Shown here: positions 24,197 through 36,842 of the stretch, piece by piece | Position numbering within the stretch: the stretch's first letter is position 1 | Layout of the letters: every line of letters begins with the position of its first letter | Source of the DNA: Glandiceps talaboti | Taxonomy: Eukaryota; Hemichordata; Enteropneusta; Spengelidae | Length of the DNA: 64,000 bases | Assembly: GCF_964340395.1 (NCBI RefSeq) | Contig: NC_135557.1 | Location: 2,346,187 to 2,410,186 of the forward strand | Direction: 5' to 3' | The notes under the pieces: generated by a model | The model's database searches: none | The model's input: only the letters and a program-made list of their open reading frames with translations | Told to the model about the DNA's origin: nothing | Translations under genes and position numbers: made by a program

Positions 24197-24280
24197 ATGA
24201 CTCGTAATATTGTTTGTATTCGACTCGTACAAATTCTTCTTCTATACACCTTATTATGCACCGTACAGGCATCATTGCTG
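24197..24280 (+). CDS. Candidate signal-peptide exon (gene 2 start)
   Basis: ATG at 24197 opens 28 codons: a basic N-terminus MTRNIVCIR, a hydrophobic core VQILLLYTLLC and a small-residue region TVQAS that fits a signal-peptidase site. The exon ends in ctg|gtaagt (donor at 24281), a near-perfect donor in phase 0. The open frame extends upstream to 24071, but the sequence before 24197 is unlike coding sequence and would bury the signal peptide. The strong donor directly after a textbook signal sequence supports a real first coding exon. The link to the downstream LDLa exons (phase 1) needs one intervening phase 0-to-1 exon. Confidence 0.5.
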
Positions 24281-24375
24281 GTAAGTAAAAGTTCTAACGA
24301 TATTATTTTGATTGTATTGGTTTAGCCTATATGATCAAATTTCACCCTTTGAGTCTTTTATCAATATATTTCGTA

Positions 24376-24540
24376 AAGAAAAGAGCTCAGTTAATTGTAA
24401 AAGACGATTTCCATCCAGCACGTAATTTATTCCAACTTATGCGCTCAGGGAAGCGGTACCGTTCGATAAAATCAGGTTCTTATCGCATATTGTTTAGTTT
24501 TTATCCAACTGCAGTCCGCACTCTTCATGAATTAATTTAA
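24376..24540 (+). pseudogene. LINE reverse-transcriptase C-terminal fragment
   Basis: The frame reads DDFHPARNLFQLMRSGKRYR, then SIKSGSYR, then FYPTAVRTL, ending at TAA 24538-24540. HPxxxLFxxxxSGxRYRxxxxxxxRxxxSFxPxAVxxL is a recurring C-terminal signature of non-LTR retrotransposon ORF2 proteins in invertebrates. Only about 55 codons are preserved, so this is a 5'-truncated relic in the first intron of gene 2. An ATG at 24331 is not meaningful. Confidence 0.55.
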
Positions 24541-24649
24541 GTTCTCTGTTAACGCATCAATCTCGTATTAGGAGTCATCTACAGAATAATGTTTTTGTAA
24601 TTATTTCTTTACTCGCAAAATCAATGCACATTTCATTATATATGTATCA

Positions 24650-24650
<1 letters not shown>

Positions 24651-24733
<83 letters not shown>

Positions 24734-24734
24734 G
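24651..24734 (+). repeat. (TA)n microsatellite
   Basis: About 40 TA units with one tacata interruption. Confidence 0.95.
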
Positions 24735-25276
24735 ACAATAAAACACATACCATGTCATAATTATCATATATGTTCACTTAAAAGTCTCAAAACGAAGTTG
24801 TAAAACAAAGATAGTATTTTCCTGTAACATGCCTCCTCTATGTCTTTAATGTAAACAACTCTCAGCAATCTTGTTTCATGTATGTAGATGACACAAATAT
24901 GTATAAATAAAGCTCAGATGTCCCATCATCAAGGATTTCATAAAATGTACTCAATGATATTTTATATGTTTGTTTGTTTCTTTGTTTCTTTGTTTGTTTG
25001 TTGAAAGAACTAATTCTTTCCTTTAACAAACAAGAAGTGCCCATAACAAACTGATACATTTGTCTATCCTTACTGTATTCCTGACTGTTCAGTGCCTACT
25101 TCTAGTGATAGCTGACTTGGTACATTAGAGTCAAAGTACTAATAATATAATATTTACAAAATAATCATAATAAATTATTTGAATCACTATTTAACCTGAA
25201 CGATTTATCGTTGAGTACCTGTATATATAAATGATCTAAATTCAAAACCGTACTACAAACTATGTTACGAATACAG
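24735..25276. other. Intron sequence
   Basis: Unique AT-rich sequence with a TTTG/TTTC-rich patch near 24965-25005. Nothing else recognised. Confidence 0.5.
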
Positions 25277-25331
25277 CCGTATTATGTTATAGTTTTACCA
25301 TCCTTAACTTGTGAACAATGTGCAAGTGTCG
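25277..25331 (+). CDS. Tentative 55-bp exon linking signal peptide to LDLa exons
   Basis: The acceptor gaatacag (25269-25276) and donor g|gtatgt (25332) bracket 55 bp. Read in phase 0 it gives PYYVIVLPSLTCEQCASV and leaves one base, so it converts phase 0 to phase 1 exactly as needed between 24280 and 36690. The pyrimidine tract is poor and no domain is recognisable, so chance is a serious alternative. The donor merges directly into a GT microsatellite. Confidence 0.2.
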
Positions 25332-25337
25332 GTATGT

Positions 25338-25342
<5 letters not shown>

Positions 25343-25387
<45 letters not shown>

Positions 25388-25460
25388 ATGTATGTATGTA
25401 TGTATGTATGTATGTACATGTATGTATGTATGTATGTATGTATGTATGTATGTATGTATG
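25343..25460 (+). repeat. (GT)n(ATGT)n compound microsatellite
   Basis: About 14 GT units followed by about 20 ATGT units with one tgtacatg interruption. Confidence 0.95.
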
Positions 25461-25625
25461 TCTAGATCTGTGTCTGTGTGTCTGTGTGTGTCGGTGTGTC
25501 TGACTATCTATGTCTACGCCCTTTTCTGTATATCGCAGCGTGTTTCTGTCTATCTCTATTCAAAAAACAAAAACATTTTGAAGTGTTTCTTTAATGTGTA
25601 GTGTAAGTACAATTGAATTCAGTGG

Positions 25626-25699
25626 TTTTGTTTGTGTGTTTGTTTGTTTGTTTGTTTGTTTGTTTGTTTGTTTGTTTGTTTGTTTGTTTGTTTGTTTGG
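25626..25699 (+). repeat. (TTTG)n microsatellite
   Basis: About 17 TTTG units. Confidence 0.95.
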
Positions 25700-25879
25700 G
25701 GTGTCAAAGAAATGAAACTGTGATAAATATGAACACCAATATTTGACACAAACATTGTTGATCTTTTTGACGACAATACATTAGAGAAGGACTTCCTGTT
25801 ATTAATTTATATCGTGGAAATTACCGTTGAAGTGGAAACTCCAATGATTACAATCACTAATCTGACAAAAATCATTTTA

Positions 25880-26152
25880 ACCATGATAGTATTTGGTTAG
25901 CTATATAGCTGTATAACCTACAATATGTCCCATTTAATGAATTTGACCTATCTATCCATCAATTACTTTAACCATGATATTATTTGGTTAGCTATATAGC
26001 TGTATAACCTACAATATGTCCCATTTAATGAATTTGACCTATCTATCCATCAATTACTTTAACCATGATATTATTTGGTTAGCTATATAGCTGTATAACC
26101 TACAATATGTCCCATTTAATGAATTTGACCTATCTATCCATCAATTACTTTC
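25880..26152 (+). repeat. 91-bp tandem repeat, 3 copies
   Basis: Copies begin at about 25881, 25972 and 26063 with ccatgata; they are almost identical and contain gttagctatatagctgtat, itself a short palindrome (agctatatagct). Confidence 0.95.
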
Positions 26153-26476
26153 AATGATGTATTTTCTCCCAATTTTTTTTAGTGTAATTTATTGTTTTAC
26201 AAATCTAATAAAATGAACTGTTGTAAAGTGTTGTCCTTCCGGACGGAAATTACATTTATCAATTAGATACGCTGTGATTAATGAATATAATTATATAGTA
26301 GACTCTTAGAGAATGAGGCGTTTTATAACATCCGGCAGTGATTACCTTAAATATCATGTCTATATAATGTACTATTAATTATACGTTATCGATATCAAGA
26401 TTAATCTAATGATAAGATTAATGTTAATAATCGTATACCATATCGATATAATTCATTGTTTGTGGCATATTTATTA
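26153..26476. other. Intron sequence
   Basis: Unique AT-rich sequence; no feature recognised. Confidence 0.5.
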
Positions 26477-26633
26477 TCTTACCACTTTCACCTTACAAGT
26501 TCACCCTATTTATTTGGTTTTCATTGCATACCATTTCACCTTACAAGTTAACCCTGTTTATTTGGTTTTCTTTGCATACCACTTTCACCTCACAAGTTAA
26601 CCCTGTTTATTTGGTTGTCTTTGCATACCTTCA
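26477..26633 (+). repeat. About 50-bp tandem repeat, 3 copies
   Basis: Units contain ttcaccttacaagttaaccc and tttatttggttttctttgca. Confidence 0.9.
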
Positions 26634-26756
26634 ATAAGTCTTAGGGTTATCCTCGATGTTAATGGAAAGTCTTACCATTGAATAGTGCAAACCCAAGTCA
26701 CTTTCAGCAGACTGCAGAATTTGCCATTTTCAAAATACCGAATACTACTAGGAACT

Positions 26757-27988
26757 GTACTAGTATTACTACTTTAAGTATGTACTAGTATTACTACTTT
26801 AAGTATGTACTAGTATTACTACTTTAAGTATGTACTAGTATTAGTACTTTAAGTATGTACTAGTATTAGCACTTTAAGTATGTACTAGTATTAGTACTTC
26901 AAACATGTACTAGTATTAGCACTTAAAGTATGTACTAGTATTAGTACTTAAAGTATGTACTAGTATTAGCACTTTAAGCATGTACTAGTATTAGCACTTC
27001 AAGTATGTACTAGTATTAGTACTTTAAGTATGTACTAGTATTAGCACTTTAAGTATGTACTAGTATTAGTACTTTAAGTGTGTACTAGTATTAGTACTTT
27101 AAGTATGTACTAGTATTAGTACTTTAAGTATGTACTAGTATTAGTACTTTAAGTATGTACTAGTATTAGTACTTTAAGTATGTACTAGTATTAGTACTTT
27201 AAGTATGTACTAGTATTAGCACTTTAAGTATGTACTAGTATTAGTACTTTAAGTGTGTACTAGTATTAGTACTTTAAGTATGTACTAGTATTAGCACTTT
27301 AAGTATGTACTAGTATTAGTACTTTAAGTATGTACTAGTATTAGCACTTTAAGTATGTACTAGTATTAGTACTTTAAGTGTGTACTAGTATTAGTACTTT
27401 AAGTATGTACTAGTATTAGTACTTTAAGTATGTACTAGTATTAGTACTTTAAGTATGTACTCGTATTAGTACTTTAAGCATGTACCAGTATTAGTACTTT
27501 AAGTGTGTACTAGTATTAGTACTTTAAGTATGTACTAGTATTAGTACTTTAAGTATGTACTAGTATTAGTACTTTAAGCATGTACTCGTATTAGTACTTT
27601 AAGCATGTACTCGTATTAGTACTTTAAGTATGTACTAGTATTAGTACTTTAAGTATGTACTAGTATTAGTACTTTAAGTATGTACTAGTATTAGTACTTT
27701 AAGCATGTACTAGTATTAGTACTTTAAGTATGTACTAGTATTAGTACTTTAAGCATGTACTCGTATTAGTACTTTAAGTATGTACTAGTATTAGAACTTT
27801 AAGTATGTACTAGTATTAGCACTTTAAGCATGTACTAGTATTAGTACTTTAAGCATGTACTAGTATTAGAACTTTAAGTATGTACTAGTATTAGCACTTT
27901 AAGCATGTACTAGTATTAGTATTTTAAGTATGTACTAGTATTAGTACTTTAAGTATGTACTAGTATTAGCACTTTAAGCATGTACTCG
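26757..27988 (+). repeat. Minisatellite: 25-bp unit, about 49 copies
   Basis: The unit is tactagtattagtacttt plus aagtatg; variants carry agcactt, aagcatg, aagtgtg or actcgta. Each unit contains the palindromes tactagta and agtact. An internal duplication is visible around 27005-27430. Confidence 0.97.
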
Positions 27989-28438
27989 ATTTAAGTAACA
28001 ATTGAGGTCACTGTGTCAAACTAGTAAATGCCGTGACATGATCTAAGCTATTCGCACTATTCACTAAAGTGCATATAAAATGTTGTAAATAACAGATCTG
28101 AAGATAATTTAGCTATCAGCTGTGTTTTAATGAGTACTAAAGTACTAACATACAACCAAATGCACTAATGAATGTAAGGAAGCTATGTATAAGATTTGAC
28201 TGTCAGACCTTGATAAACAAAAATAAAAACGAGAAAACTTTTCAAAGCTTTACAGAAAACGTATAAAGAGTGTTTCGAAATGCTTTTGAAGTTCATCATA
28301 AAAGTTTCGAAACTTTACATAGCTTAAGCAAATGTATGGTAATTCATAGCGTATGTAATTAATATGCATATATATCACTGTAGGTTAAAACACTGGGTAC
28401 ATCACACATTTTATATATAGATTATTTATGCATATCCA
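27989..28438. other. Intron sequence
   Basis: 450 bp of unique AT-rich sequence. Nothing recognised. Confidence 0.5.
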
Positions 28439-28490
<52 letters not shown>

Positions 28491-28503
28491 CGTGTGTGTG
28501 TGC

Positions 28504-28542
<39 letters not shown>
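28439..28542 (+). repeat. (TG)n microsatellite
   Basis: About 50 TG units with a few tgcgtgcg interruptions. Confidence 0.95.
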
Positions 28543-28543
<1 letters not shown>

Positions 28544-28783
28544 ATTCATATAAGTATAAATGTCTCACTGGAGTGAACAGTGCTCGATGCAATATTAGTA
28601 CAACAGCATTATAGACTTAATTAGACTGATAAAATATTTCGAAATGTCGCCATCAACTTTAAGTAAATACTCCCTCGCCAACTAAAGAAATAAACCCCAG
28701 TAAGGAATAGTTTAGTCTGACTACCTTGTTAAGTAATATATACACAAACATTTAAGTGTATATATGGACCTTGACAATCCCAA

Positions 28784-28844
28784 TTTTATCAGTCATCTGA
28801 TGATCGCTGAGGAAGCGTGAAACTCTGAGTGAGGACTGATAAAA
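28784..28844 (+). ncRNA. Hammerhead-ribozyme-like three-way junction
   Basis: An 11-bp closing stem (ttttatcagtc 28784-28794 with gactgataaaa 28834-28844) encloses the hammerhead box CTGATGA (28797-28803). Next comes a small stem II (cgct 28805-28808 with agcg 28814-28817), the second box GAAA (28819-28822) and a short stem III (ctc/gag, 28823-28825 with 28831-28833). Order and geometry are those of a type I hammerhead with a minimal stem III, as found in Penelope-like elements and retrozymes. Deviations: two extra bases between stem I and CTGATGA, a T-T mismatch at the base of stem II, and no U-H cleavage dinucleotide after stem III. Activity is therefore doubtful; it may be a decayed copy. 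Confidence 0.4.
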
Positions 28845-28866
28845 TCTTATTCTTTTGAATCAAGAG

Positions 28867-29007
<141 letters not shown>

Positions 29008-29098
29008 GTATTATATACTAATGATAACAATAATTTGATAATACTAATATTGTGGTGGTGGTCATTGTTGTTTGTGATGAATAACACACACATGCAGG

Positions 29099-29099
29099 C

Positions 29100-29180
<81 letters not shown>
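29099..29180 (+). repeat. (TA)n(TG)n microsatellite
   Basis: About 8 TA units followed by about 33 TG units. Confidence 0.95.
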
Positions 29181-29181
<1 letters not shown>

Positions 29182-29552
29182 AACATAAAATAAAAATAAA
29201 ATGTCTAAGCTTAAAATCAACCAAACACAATTTATGTGTGTATTTTTCGTACAGGGGAATCGTGGTGACGTCATAGGAAGACGCTTTAAAAGAGGTATTT
29301 ATGATTGAGTTGTCTTAGATACTTGATAAACAATTATAAAGTGATCATATGAAAGAACAACATTATACTAACAAACGATGACTTTATGATAGGAATATCC
29401 CGAGAGTAAAAGTTTGGCTTAAATTCATAAATTCTTATGATTTCTATTCTGTATTGCCTCGCTTTGACAAAACATAATAGATTCTATAATGTTGAAAAGT
29501 CATTGTATATTGCCTATAAACATCGCCAATGCAATAAATTGCAATAAAATGA
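29181..29552. other. Intron sequence before the 27-bp array
   Basis: Unique AT-rich sequence; no feature recognised. Confidence 0.5.
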
Positions 29553-32500
29553 ATCTACACACTTTAATATCGTCAATAAATCTACACACTTTAATATTGT
29601 CAATAAATCCACACACTTTAATATCGTCAATAAATCTAGACACTTTAATATCGTCAATAAATCCACACACTTTAATATCGTCAATAAATCTACACACTTT
29701 AATATCGTCAATAAATCCACACACTTTAATATCGTCAATAAATCTACACACTTTAATATCGTCAATAAATCTACACACTTTAATATCGTCAATAAATCTA
29801 CACACTTTAATATCGTCAATAAATCCACACACTTTAATATTGTCAATAAATCCACAAACTTTAATATCGTCAATAAATCTACACACTTTAATATCGTCAA
29901 TAAATCTAGACACTTTAATATCGTCAATAAATCTACATACTTTAATATCGTCAATAAATCTACACACTTTCATATCGTCAATAAATCTACACACTTTAAT
30001 ATCGTCAATAAATCTACACACTTTAATATCGTCAATAAATCTAGACACTTTAATATTGTCAATAAATCTACACACTTTAATATCGTCAATAAATCTAGAC
30101 ACTTTAATATCGTCAATAAATCTACATACTTTAATATCGTCAATAAATCTACACACTTTCATATCGTCAATAAATCTACACACTTTAATATCGTCAATAA
30201 ATCTACACTTTCATATCGTCAATAAATCTACACACTTTAATATCGTCAATAAATCTACACACTTTAATATCGTCAATAAATCTACACACTTTAATATCGT
30301 CAATAAATCTACACACTTTAATATCGTCAATAAATCTACACACTTTAATATCGTCAATAAATCTAGACACTTTAATATCGTCAATAAATCCACACACTTT
30401 AATATTGTCAATAAATCCACAAACTTTAATATCGTCAATAAATCTACACACTTTAATATCGTCAATAAATCTAGACACTTTAATATCGTCAATAAATCTA
30501 CATACTTTAATATCGTCAATAAATCTACACACTTTCATATCGTCAATAAATCTACACACTTTAATATCGTCAATAAATCTACACACTTTAATATCGTCAA
30601 TAAATCTAGACACTTTAATATTGTCAATAAATCTACACACTTTAATATCGTCAATAAATCTAGACACTTTAATATCGTCAATAAATCTACATACTTTAAT
30701 ATCGTCAATAAATCTACACACTTTCATATCGTCAATAAATCTACACACTTTAATATCGTCAATAAATCTACACTTTCATATCGTCAATAAATCTACACAC
30801 TTTAATATCGTCAATAAATCTACACACTTTAATATCGTCAATAAATCTACACACTTTAATATCGTCAATAAATCTACACACTTTAATATCGTCAATAAAT
30901 CTACACACTTTAATATCGTCAATAAATCTAGACACTTTAATATTGTCAATAAATCTACACACTTTAATATCGTCAATAAATCTACACACTTTAATATCGT
31001 CAATAAATCTACACACTTTAATATCGTCAATAAATCTAGACACTTTAATATCGTCAATAAATCTACACACTTTAATATCGTCAATAAATCTAGACACTTT
31101 AATATCTTCAATAAATCTAGACACTTTAATATTGTCAATAAATCTACATACTTTAATATCGTCAATAAATCTACACACTTTAATATCGTCAATGAATCTA
31201 CATACTTTAATATCGTCAATAAATCTACACACTTTAATATCGTCAATAAATCTACACACTTTATCGTCAATAAATCTACACACTTTAATATCGTCAATAA
31301 ATCTACACACTTTATCGTCAATAAATCTAGACACTTTAATATCGTCAATAAATCTACACACTTTAATATCGTCAATAAATCTACACACTTTAATATCGTC
31401 AATAAATCTACACACTTTAATATCGTCAATAAATCTACACACTTTAATATCGTCAATAAATCTACACACTTTAATATCGTCAATAAATCTACACACTTTA
31501 TCGTCAATAAATCTAGACACTTTAATATCGTCAATAAATCTACACACTTTATCGTCAATGAATCTACACACTTTAATATCGTCAATAAATCTACACACTT
31601 TATCGTCAATAAATCTACACACTTTAATATCGTCAATAAATCTAGACACTTTAATATTGTCAATAAATCTACACACTTTAATATTGTCAATAAATCTACA
31701 CACTTTATCGTCAATAAATCTACACACTTTAATATCGTCAATAAATCTACACACTTTAATATCGTCAATAAATCTACACACTTTAATATCGTCAATAAAT
31801 CTAGACACTTTAATATCGTCAATAAATCTACATACTTTAATATCGTCAATAAATCTACATACTTTAATATCGTCAATAAATCTACACACTTTAATATCGT
31901 CAATAAATCTACACACTTTAATATCGTCAATAAATCTACATACTTTAATATCGTCAATAAATCTAGACACTTTAATATCGTCAATAAATCTACATACTTT
32001 AATATCGTCAATAAATCTACACACTTTATCGTCAATAAATCTACACACTTTATCGTCAATAAATCTACACACTTTAATATCGTCAATAAATCTACATACT
32101 TTAATATCGTCAATAAATCTAGACACTTTAATATCGTCAATAAATCTACACACTTTAATATCGTCAATAAATCTAGACACTTTAATATTGTCAATAAATC
32201 TACACACTTTAATATCGTCAATAAATCTACACACTTTAATATCGTCAATAAATCTAGACACTTTAATATTGTCAATAAATCTACACACTTTATCGTCAAT
32301 AAATCTACACACTTTAATATCGTCAATAAATCTACATACTTTAATATCGTCAATAAATCTACACACTTTAATATCGTCAATAAATCTACATACTTTAATA
32401 TCGGCAATAAATCTACACACTTTATCGTCAATAAATCTAGACACTTTAATATCGTCAATAAATCTACATACTTTAATATCGTCAATAAATCTACACACTT

Positions 32501-35500
32501 TAATATCGTCAATAAATCTACATACTTTAATATCGTCAATAAATCTAGACACTTTAATATCGTCAATAAATCTACATACTTTAATATCGTCAATAAATCT
32601 AGACACTTTAATATCGTCAATAAATCTACACACTTTAATATCGTCAATAAATCTAGACACTTTAATATCGTCAATAAATCTAGACACTTTAATATTGTCA
32701 ATAAATCTACATACTTTAATATCGTCAATAAATCTACACACTTTAATATCGTCAATGAATCTACATACTTTAATATCGTCAATAAATCTACACACTTTAA
32801 TATCGTCAATAAATCTACACACTTTATCGTCAATAAATCTACACACTTTAATATCGTCAATAAATCTACACACTTTATCGTCAATAAATCTACACACTTT
32901 AATATCGTCAATAAATCTACACACTTTATCGTCAATAAATCTACACACTTTAATATCGTCAATAAATCTACACACTTTATCGTCAATAAATCTAGACACT
33001 TTAATATCGTCAATAAATCTACACACTTTAATATCGTCAATAAATCTACACACTTTAATATCGTCAATAAATCTACACACTTTAATATCGTCAATAAATC
33101 TACACACTTTAATATCGTCAATAAATCTACACACTTTAATATCGTCAATAAATCTACACACTTTATCGTCAATAAATCTAGACACTTTAATATCGTCAAT
33201 AAATCTACACACTTTATCGTCAATGAATCTACACATTTTAATATCGTCAATAAATCTACACACTTTATCGTCAATAAATCTACACACTTTAATATCGTCA
33301 ATAAATCTAGACACTTTAATATTGTCAATAAATCTACACACTTTATCGTCAATAAATCTACACACTTTAATATCGTCAATAAATCTACATACTTTAATAT
33401 CGTCAATAAATCTACATACTTTAATATCGTCAATAAATCTACACACTTTAATATCGTCAATAAATCTACACACTTTAATATCGTCAATAAATCTACATAC
33501 TTTAATATCGTCAATAAATCTAGACACTTTAATATCGTCAATAAATCTACATACTTTAATATCGTCAATAAATCTACACACTTTATCGTCAATAAATCTA
33601 CACACTTTATCGTCAATAAATCTACACACTTTAATATCGTCAATAAATCTACATACTTTAATATCGTCAATAAATCTAGACACTTTAATATCGTCAATAA
33701 ATCTACACACTTTAATATCGTCAATAAATCTAGACACTTTAATATTGTCAATAAATCTACACACTTTAATATCGTCAATAAATCTACATACTTTAATATT
33801 GTCAATAAATCTAGACACTTTAATATTGTCAATAAATCTAGACACTTTAATATTGTCAATAAATCTACACACTTTAATATCGTCAATAAATCTAGACACT
33901 TTAATATTGTCAATAAATCTACACACTTTATCGTCAATAAATCTACACACTTTAATATCGTCAATAAATCTACATACTTTAATATCGTCAATAAATCTAC
34001 ACACTTTAATATCGTCAATAAATCTACATACTTTAATATCGGCAATAAATCTACACACTTTATCGTCAATAAATCTAGACACTTTAATATCGTCAATAAA
34101 TCTACATACTTTAATATCGTCAATAAATCTACACACTTTAATATCGTCAATAAATCTACATACTTTAATATCGTCAATAAATCTAGACACTTTAATATCG
34201 TCAATAAATCTACATACTTTAATATCGTCAATAAATCTACACACTTTAATATCGTCAATAAATCTACATACTTTAATATCGTCAATAAATCTACACACTT
34301 TAATATCGTCAATAAATCTACATACTTTAATATCGTTAATAAATCTACACACTTTAATATCGTCAATAAATCTACACACTTTAATATCGTCAATAAATCT
34401 ACATACTTTAATATCGTTAATAAATCTACACACTTTAATGTCGTCAATAAATCTACATACTTTAATATCGTTAATAAATCTACACACTTTAATATCGTCA
34501 ATAAATCTACACACTTTAATATCGTCAATAAATCTACATACTTTAATATCGTCAATAAATCTACACACTTTAATATCGTCAATAAATCTACACACTTTAT
34601 CGTCAATAAATCTACACACTTTAATATCGTCAATAAATCTACACACTTTAATGTCGTTAATAAATCTACACACTTTAATATCGTCAATAAATCTACACAC
34701 TTTAATATCGTCAATAAATCTACATACTTTAATATCGTCAATAAATCTACATTCTTTAATATCGTCAATAAATCTACATACTTTAATATCGTTAATAAAT
34801 CTACACACCTTAATATCGTCAATAAATCTACATACTTTAATATCGTTAATAAATCTACACACTTTAATGTCGTCAATAAATCTACACACTTTAATGTCGT
34901 CAATAAATCTACATACTTTAATATCGTTAATAAATCTACACACTTTAATGTCGTCAATAAATCTACATACTTTAATATCGTTAATAAATCTACATACTTT
35001 AATATCGTTAATAAATCTACACACTTTAATGTCGTCAATAAATCTACATACTTTAATATCGTTAATAAATCTACACACTTTAATATCGTCAATAAATCTA
35101 CATACTTTAATATCGTTAATAAATCTACACACTTTAATATCGTCAATAAATCTGCATACTTTAATATCGTTAATAAATCTACATACTTTAATATCGTTAA
35201 TAAATCTACACACTTTAATATCGTCAATAAATCTACATACTTTAATATCGTTAATAAATCTACACACTTTAATATCGTCAATAAATCTACATACTTTAAT
35301 AGCGTTAATAAATCTACACACTTTAATATCGTCAATAAATCTACTTACTTTAATATCGTCAATAAATCTACATACTTTAATATCGTTAATAAATCTACAC
35401 ACTTTCATGTCGTCAATAAATCTACATACTTTAATATCGTTAATAAATCTACACACTTTAATATCGTCAATAAATCTACATACTTTAATATCGTTAATAA

Positions 35501-36675
35501 ATCTACACACTTTAATGTCGTCAATAAATCTACACACTTTAATGTCGTCAATAAATCTACATACTTTAATATCGTTAATAAATCTACACACTTTAATGTC
35601 GTCAATAAATCTACATACTTTAATATCGTTAATAAATCTACACACTTTAATATCGTCAATAAATCTACATACTTTAATATCGTTAATAAATCTACACACT
35701 TTAATATCGTCAATAAATCTACATACTTTAATATCGTTAATAAATCTACATACTTTAATATTGTTAATAAATCTACACACTTTAATATCGTCAATAAATC
35801 TACATACTTTAATATCGTTAATAAATCTACACACTTTAATATCGTCAATAAATCTACATACTTTAATAGCGTTAATAAATGTACACACTTTAATATCGTC
35901 AATAAATCTACATACTTTAATATCGTCAATAAATCTACATACTTTAATATCGTTAATAAATCTACACACTTTAATGTCGTCAATAAATCTACATACTTTA
36001 ATATCGTTAATAAATCTACACACTTTAATGTCGTCAATAAATCTACACACTTTAATGTCGTCAATAAATCTACACACTTTAATGTCGTCAATAAATCTAC
36101 ATACTTTAATATCGTTAATAAATCTACACACTTTAATATTGTCAATAAATCTACATACTTTAATGTCGTCAATAAATCTACACACTTTAATATCGTCAAT
36201 AAATCTACATACTTTAATATCGTTAATAAATCTACACACTTTAATATCGTCAATAAATCTACATACTTTAATATCGTTAATAAATCTACACACTTTTAAT
36301 CGTCAATAAATCTACATACTTTAATATCGTCAATAAATCTACACACTTTAATATCGTCAATAAATCTACACACTTTAATATCGTTAATAAATCTACATAC
36401 TTTAATATCGTTAATAAATCTACACACTTTAATGTCGTCAATAAATCTACACACTTTAATGTCGTCAATAAATCTACATACTTTAATATCGTTAATAAAT
36501 CTACACACTTTAATATTGTCAATAAATCTACATACTTTAATATCGTCAATAAATCTACACACTTTAATGTCGTCAATAAATCTACATACTTTAATATCGT
36601 CAATAAATCTACACACTTTAATATCGTTAATAAATCTACACACTTTAATATCGTTAATAAATCTACACACTTTAT
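29553..36675 (+). repeat. Minisatellite: 27-bp unit, about 265 copies
   Basis: The unit is tcaataaatctacacact plus ttaatatcg. Frequent variants are tctagac, tctacatac, a 3-bp deletion giving actttatcg, and in the right third cgttaataa or aatgtcg. A rare 25-bp copy at 30201 and 30766 marks a 565-bp block duplication. Shared rare variants (aatgaatc near 31191 and 32754; cggcaataa near 32402 and 34040) mark a larger duplication of about 1.6 kb. The unit is open in two forward and two reverse frames, giving ORFs up to about 1960 codons. The array ends about 14 bp before the acceptor of the LDLa exon at 36690, so that exon's branch point probably lies inside it. Confidence 0.97.
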
Positions 36676-36689
36676 GTTTTTAATTTCAG

Positions 36690-36842
36690 CAGATTCAACC
36701 TACAAGTTTTCTAAGACTTGTTATGAGGAATACGGCGAGAAAGCAAAATACGCATGTGATGACGGTAGAGGTTGTTTTGGAGATCGCATCATTTGTGATG
36801 GCTTTGAAAACTGTGCTGATGGAAGTGATGAATATGGATGTC
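36690..36842 (+). CDS. LDL-receptor class A domain exon (gene 2, module 1)
   Basis: This 153-bp exon is phase 1-1, acceptor tttttaatttcag and donor gtgagt at 36843. The acceptor is a NAGNAG (cagcag): use of the second AG would drop one codon. It encodes STYKFSKTCYEEYG, then six cysteines spaced C-x10-C-x5-C-x6-C-x5-C-x8-C, with GRGCFGD, IICDGF and the calcium-site end DGSDEYGC. The residue before Cys5 is Asn (ENC) in place of the usual Asp ligand. It is a close paralogue of the exons at 41421 and 43522, which share the FS-x-x-C-x-EYG start. Confidence 0.92.

Noticed and set aside
26757-27988. CRISPR-like regular array
   Set aside because: Head-to-tail units without unique spacers in a eukaryotic intron; a minisatellite.
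30405-36309. Four overlapping ORFs of 1500-1960 codons on both strands
   Set aside because: Translations of the 27-bp array; no domain, no codon bias beyond the unit, intronic position. Kept only as a testable finding.
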